Part shown: positions 61,440 through 64,000 of the stretch, one piece after another
Layout of the letters: the number at the start of each line of letters is the position of its first letter
Position numbering within the stretch: position 1 is the stretch's first letter
Origin: Bacteroidota bacterium
Lineage (GTDB): Bacteria; Bacteroidota; Bacteroidia; B-17B0; Aurantibacillaceae
Length of the DNA: 64,000 nucleotides
Direction: 5' to 3'
Assembly: GCA_018267655.1 (NCBI GenBank)
Contig: JAFDYB010000009.1
Location: forward strand, 1 to 64,000
The notes under the pieces: generated by a model
The model's database searches: none
What the model was told of the DNA's origin: nothing
The model's input: only the letters and a program-made list of their open reading frames with translations
Program-made: the position numbers and the translations under genes

Positions 61440-61793
61440 ATGAAAATTTTTATCCCCATTTTTTCTGTTTTTTTTCTATTGGCTTGTAATCATAAAACCA
61501 ATTTTTCGGCTTTGCCCCAAGTTAGTTTTGCTAAAGATATTCAGCCTTTAATTGCAAGCAATTGCACTATGGCAGGTTGCCATTCGCCCACTGATAATTT
61601 AATTACGCCCTTGCAAAATTATGTGGACATAGCCCACTACGTAAGCCCCGGCAACCCAAACAACAGTAAATTATACAATGTTATAACTGCATTAAATAAC
61701 GATGTTATGCCTAAAAAACCATACCCTCCTTTACCACCAGAGCAAATAGGTTATATTTATACATGGATAGGACAAGGCGCTAAAAATAATTAA
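61440..61793 (+). CDS. Exported cytochrome-c-like domain protein (CxxxxCH)
   Basis: A 117-residue protein with a lipoprotein-type signal (IFIPIFSVFFLLAC, then NHKTN). The rest is a small cytochrome-c-like domain: SFAKDIQPLIASNCTMAGCHSPTDN, with C-x4-C-H in place of CxxCH, a conserved Met (NDVMPKKPYPPLPPEQIGYIYTWIGQGA) that may be the axial ligand, and the final W-x-x-Q-G-A. This arrangement is typical of small exported haem proteins or planctomycete-type cytochrome C domains in Bacteroidota; haem attachment to the longer spacing is uncertain. It has a duplicated promoter and precedes a related gene. Confidence 0.75.
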   Translation: MKIFIPIFSVFFLLACNHKTNFSALPQVSFAKDIQPLIASNCTMAGCHSPTDNLITPLQNYVDIAHYVSPGNPNNSKLYNVITALNNDVMPKKPYPPLPPEQIGYIYTWIGQGAKNN

Positions 61794-61908
61794 GACTATT
61801 GATTTTGATTTTTTTTTGAACAAAAGCAAATTAAATACTTAAAAATACTATTAAAAAAATGTAACCTTTGCGGTAAATTTAAACTCTAAAAGAAAAAGAC
61901 AAAGTGTA

Positions 61909-62310
61909 ATGTTGAAAAGCATAAGATATTCTTTAATAATTTTGACACTATTGCTGTTTAGCTCTTGTTACAAAGATAATTTTGGAGAGCGTTATCCTTC
62001 AAGCCCTGGTGTTGTAGGTCCCTGTAGCGATACTACACTTACCATAAGTTACTCATTGCAAATAACACCTATACTAAACAACACAAGCTATAATTGTATG
62101 GGTTGCCACGGAGCTTCGTACCATGGTGTAACAAAGCTATCAACATACAGCGGTGTTGCCGCTGTAGCCCAAAATGGTAATTTAGTATCTTCGGTAGCTT
62201 GGGATAATAGCAGTATTCAAAAAATGCCTCAAGGTTCACTTTCGCGCATATCTTCATGCGACATAGCAACAATTCGCGCATGGGTTCGTCAAGGTTACCA
62301 AAATAATTAA
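61909..62310 (+). CDS. Exported c-type-cytochrome-like lipoprotein (CxxCH)
   Basis: A 133-residue lipoprotein (MLKSIRYSLIILTLLLFSSC, lipid site C20). The domain has the regular haem motif NYNCMGCHGASYHG, the distal Met in SIQKMPQGSLSRISSCD, and the ending ATIRAWVRQGYQNN, like the preceding protein. Two extra cysteines (VGPCSDT and SSCDIA) may form a disulfide. It probably carries electrons in the periplasm or at the outer membrane for the DUF5777 barrel encoded ten bases downstream. Both proteins are likely paralogues. Confidence 0.8.
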   Translation: MLKSIRYSLIILTLLLFSSCYKDNFGERYPSSPGVVGPCSDTTLTISYSLQITPILNNTSYNCMGCHGASYHGVTKLSTYSGVAAVAQNGNLVSSVAWDNSSIQKMPQGSLSRISSCDIATIRAWVRQGYQNN

Positions 62311-62319
62311 CTTTACAGA

Positions 62320-63213
62320 ATGAAATTACACTACTTTACTTTGTTTTTTTGTTTTTTTTTAAATCAAATGAATTCACAAAATTCAGATGACTTATTAAAA
62401 ATGGTAGATCAAAAACCGGCTAAAGAAATTACAACGGCTACATTTAAAACTACACGTTTAATAAATTTTCATACTATTGAAGTGCTTGGTAAACGCAGCC
62501 TTGATTTTAGAATTTCGCATCGCTTTGGAGACATGAACCAAGGTGTTTATCAAGCCTGGGGAATTGATGGTGGCGCTAATATTCGTTTAGGTTTAGAATA
62601 TAGCCACGATGGGCGTTTTATGTTTGGCATAGGTCGCACATCTATCAATAAAATTGTTGATGGTTTCTTAAAATATAGATTATTACGACAAGATAACGCC
62701 AATATGCCAATAAGCATTACATTATTCTCTGGGGCCTATCACACATTTGAGCGCACCTACGTTAACAGTGTTAAATATTATGAATTTCCCAGCGATCGTT
62801 TATCATTTTGCAATCAAATCATGATTGCAAGAAAATTTAATTCACGCTTTTCACTTCAAATCACAGGAGCCATGGTGCATGTTAACTTAGTTCCAAACAT
62901 TACCGATAAAAACGATTGTTACATAGTAGGAGCAGTTGCCCGCTACAAATTTACCAAACGACAAGCTATTACAATTGAGTATGGTTATCGCTTAAATAAT
63001 TACAGTAACACCCCTTATTACAATAGCTTTGGTGTTGGGTATGATATAGAAACCGGAGGTCATGTGTTTCAAGTTCATTTTACAAACTCAACCGGGTTAA
63101 CCGAAGATCAATATTTTATGTACTCTCAAAGCAATTGGAGTAATTGGGGAATACGCTTAGGTTTCAATATATCTCGTGTGTTTACGCTACAAAAAAGAAA
63201 TTACGATAATTAA
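62320..63213 (+). CDS. DUF5777 family outer-membrane beta-barrel protein
   Basis: A 297-residue exported protein (signal MKLHYFTLFFCFFLNQMNSQ). DUF5777 is visible in TFKTTRLINFHTIEVLGKRSLDFRISHRFGDMNQGVYQAWGIDGGANIRLGLEYSHDGRFMFGIGRTSINK, followed by barrel strands to the C-terminus (NWGIRLGFNISRVFTLQ). Such genes regularly accompany small haem proteins and YceI in Bacteroidota, as they do here, hinting at a membrane-associated electron-transfer module. No known activity. Confidence 0.85.
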   Translation: MKLHYFTLFFCFFLNQMNSQNSDDLLKMVDQKPAKEITTATFKTTRLINFHTIEVLGKRSLDFRISHRFGDMNQGVYQAWGIDGGANIRLGLEYSHDGRFMFGIGRTSINKIVDGFLKYRLLRQDNANMPISITLFSGAYHTFERTYVNSVKYYEFPSDRLSFCNQIMIARKFNSRFSLQITGAMVHVNLVPNITDKNDCYIVGAVARYKFTKRQAITIEYGYRLNNYSNTPYYNSFGVGYDIETGGHVFQVHFTNSTGLTEDQYFMYSQSNWSNWGIRLGFNISRVFTLQKRNYDN

Positions 63214-63223
63214 AATTTTTAAA

Positions 63224-63772
63224 ATGAAATACCATAGCATTTTTCTTCTTTGCTTAACTATGGCAACAACATTTACACAAGCCCAAATTTATGTGGCAGA
63301 TAAGTGTAAAATTAGCTTTTTCAGTCAAGCCAAACTTGAAAATATTGATGCCACAAACACCATAACTAAGCCCGTATTTAATGCAGCTAATGGCAATTTT
63401 GCAATAAAGGCAAGCCAAACTGCATTTAATTTTAAATCTGCTTTAATGCAAGAACATTATAACGAAAATTATATTGAAAGCGAAAAATATCCCTTTGCAA
63501 CTTTTACCGGAAAAATTAATGAAACAGTAAACTACTCATCAACGACTGCACAAAACATAACAATGACAGGCACTCTCGATATGCATGGCGTTAACTTGCC
63601 ACGTACAATTGAAGGAACATTAATAGCTAAAGACGGAAAAATAATTTTAGAATCGAAATTTGATGTAAAGCTTAGCGATTATAAAATAAAAGTTCCTTCA
63701 CTGTACATTGAAAAAATTGCTGAAGTTGTGCAAGTTACTTTTTATACAGAACTGGTGCCCGCTAAAAAATAA
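63224..63772 (+). CDS. YceI family protein
   Basis: A 182-residue exported lipocalin-like protein (signal MKYHSIFLLCLTMATTFTQAQ). YceI features: ADKCKISFFSQAKLENIDATN, FNFKSALMQEHYNENYIESEKYPFATFTGKI, TMTGTLDMHGVNLPRTIEGTLIAKDGKIILESKFDVKLSDYKIKVP. The family binds long polyprenyl or quinone-like lipids in the periplasm, fitting an electron-carrier context with the two haem-motif proteins. I use the ATG that starts the signal peptide, 10 bases after the DUF5777 stop; a longer frame would overlap that gene. Confidence 0.88.
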   Translation: MKYHSIFLLCLTMATTFTQAQIYVADKCKISFFSQAKLENIDATNTITKPVFNAANGNFAIKASQTAFNFKSALMQEHYNENYIESEKYPFATFTGKINETVNYSSTTAQNITMTGTLDMHGVNLPRTIEGTLIAKDGKIILESKFDVKLSDYKIKVPSLYIEKIAEVVQVTFYTELVPAKK

Positions 63773-63866
63773 AACTAATTGCTTATTTAAGCGATGCTTA
63801 AAATCAATTAAACAAAATTTTATTGCTATAAATTTTATTGTTAATTTGCATTTGGTTTATATTTTT

Positions 63867-64000
63867 ATGCAAAAATCAGATATTTTATTTTTAGATATTG
63901 AAACTGTACCCATAACTTATAATTACACTAACTTACCAAAAGATGCAAAATTATTATGGGATAAAAAAAATGCTTATTCAAAAGAGCAAACTGCCGAAGA
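63867..64000 (+). CDS. 3'-5' exonuclease-like protein (3' end outside window)
   Basis: Only the first 44 codons are visible (MQKSDILFLDIETVPITYN ... LWDKKNAYSKEQTAEE). ILFLDIETVP is exonuclease motif I of the DnaQ/PolB-type DEDD nucleases (D and E as metal ligands), and the spacing matches the predicted 3'-5' exonuclease family found throughout Bacteroidota. The remaining DEDD residues would lie outside. The 94 bases before it contain a small hairpin (TTTAAGC-GAT-GCTTAAA at 63786-63802) and no gene. Confidence 0.8.
   Translation, partial: MQKSDILFLDIETVPITYNYTNLPKDAKLLWDKKNAYSKEQTAE

Noticed and set aside
1..64000. CRISPR array, insertion sequence or transposase
   Set aside because: No regularly spaced repeats, transposase motifs or terminal inverted repeats were seen on either strand.

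Overview
The window reads as chromosomal DNA of an AT-rich member of the Bacteroidota. The evidence is type IX secretion (T9SS) C-terminal sorting domains on several exported proteins, promoter elements of the Bacteroidota form TAnnTTTG, a type III glutamine synthetase, and families found mainly in this phylum (DUF4296, DUF5686, DUF6341, DUF6427, HYC_CC_PP, DUF5777). I cannot name a genus from the sequence alone.

Left part (about 1 to 28.9 kb) is a metal-handling region dominated by copper. It opens with an ECF sigma factor and a zinc-finger anti-sigma factor, followed by a cluster that matches the HvfA/HvfB/HvfC/HvfX (bufferin-type) ribosomal peptide system: a secreted precursor with repeated GKCG motifs, a DUF692 multinuclear non-heme iron maturase, its HvfC/BufC partner and a DoxX-family membrane protein. 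Two long, near-identical promoter-like elements with identical spacing lie before the precursor gene and before the DoxX gene and are the likely targets of the sigma factor. Small redox and membrane genes follow (DinB-like, NRDE, DUF6695, two thioredoxins, NrtS-like, AhpD-like, a MerC-GDCCVxC fusion, HYC_CC_PP). Then come two multicopper oxidases with different export signals, an HMA lipoprotein, an HMA-AraC fusion regulator, a CopA-type ATPase, an HMA chaperone, a TolC/CusB/CusA efflux set, a ChrA chromate transporter and a methyltransferase. Together these can sense, chelate, oxidise and expel copper from cytoplasm, periplasm and cell surface.

A 485-base gene-poor junction (28941 to 29425) with a strong terminator and a decayed reading frame separates this from the right part (29.4 to 64 kb). 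That part looks like ordinary chromosome: glutamine synthetase, RNase HI, dihydropteroate synthase, a propeller/SpoIIE signalling protein, sirtuin, succinyl-CoA synthetase alpha, TatA, GatA, tRNA-Glu, PpiC-type foldase, a TlpA-like thioredoxin, aspartate carbamoyltransferase, an AddA-like helicase-nuclease, MnmA, and a terminal cluster of haem-motif proteins with a DUF5777 barrel and YceI.

Several reading frames are interrupted by single-base or single-codon events: a TolC gene with an in-frame TAG, a CusA gene split in two, an exported CxxCH protein with a frameshift in a run of six G, and possibly DUF6695. These may be real or may be assembly errors. A second recurring pattern is a TAnnTTTG box only 5 to 10 bases before the start codon of seven genes, which suggests leaderless or nearly leaderless mRNAs.
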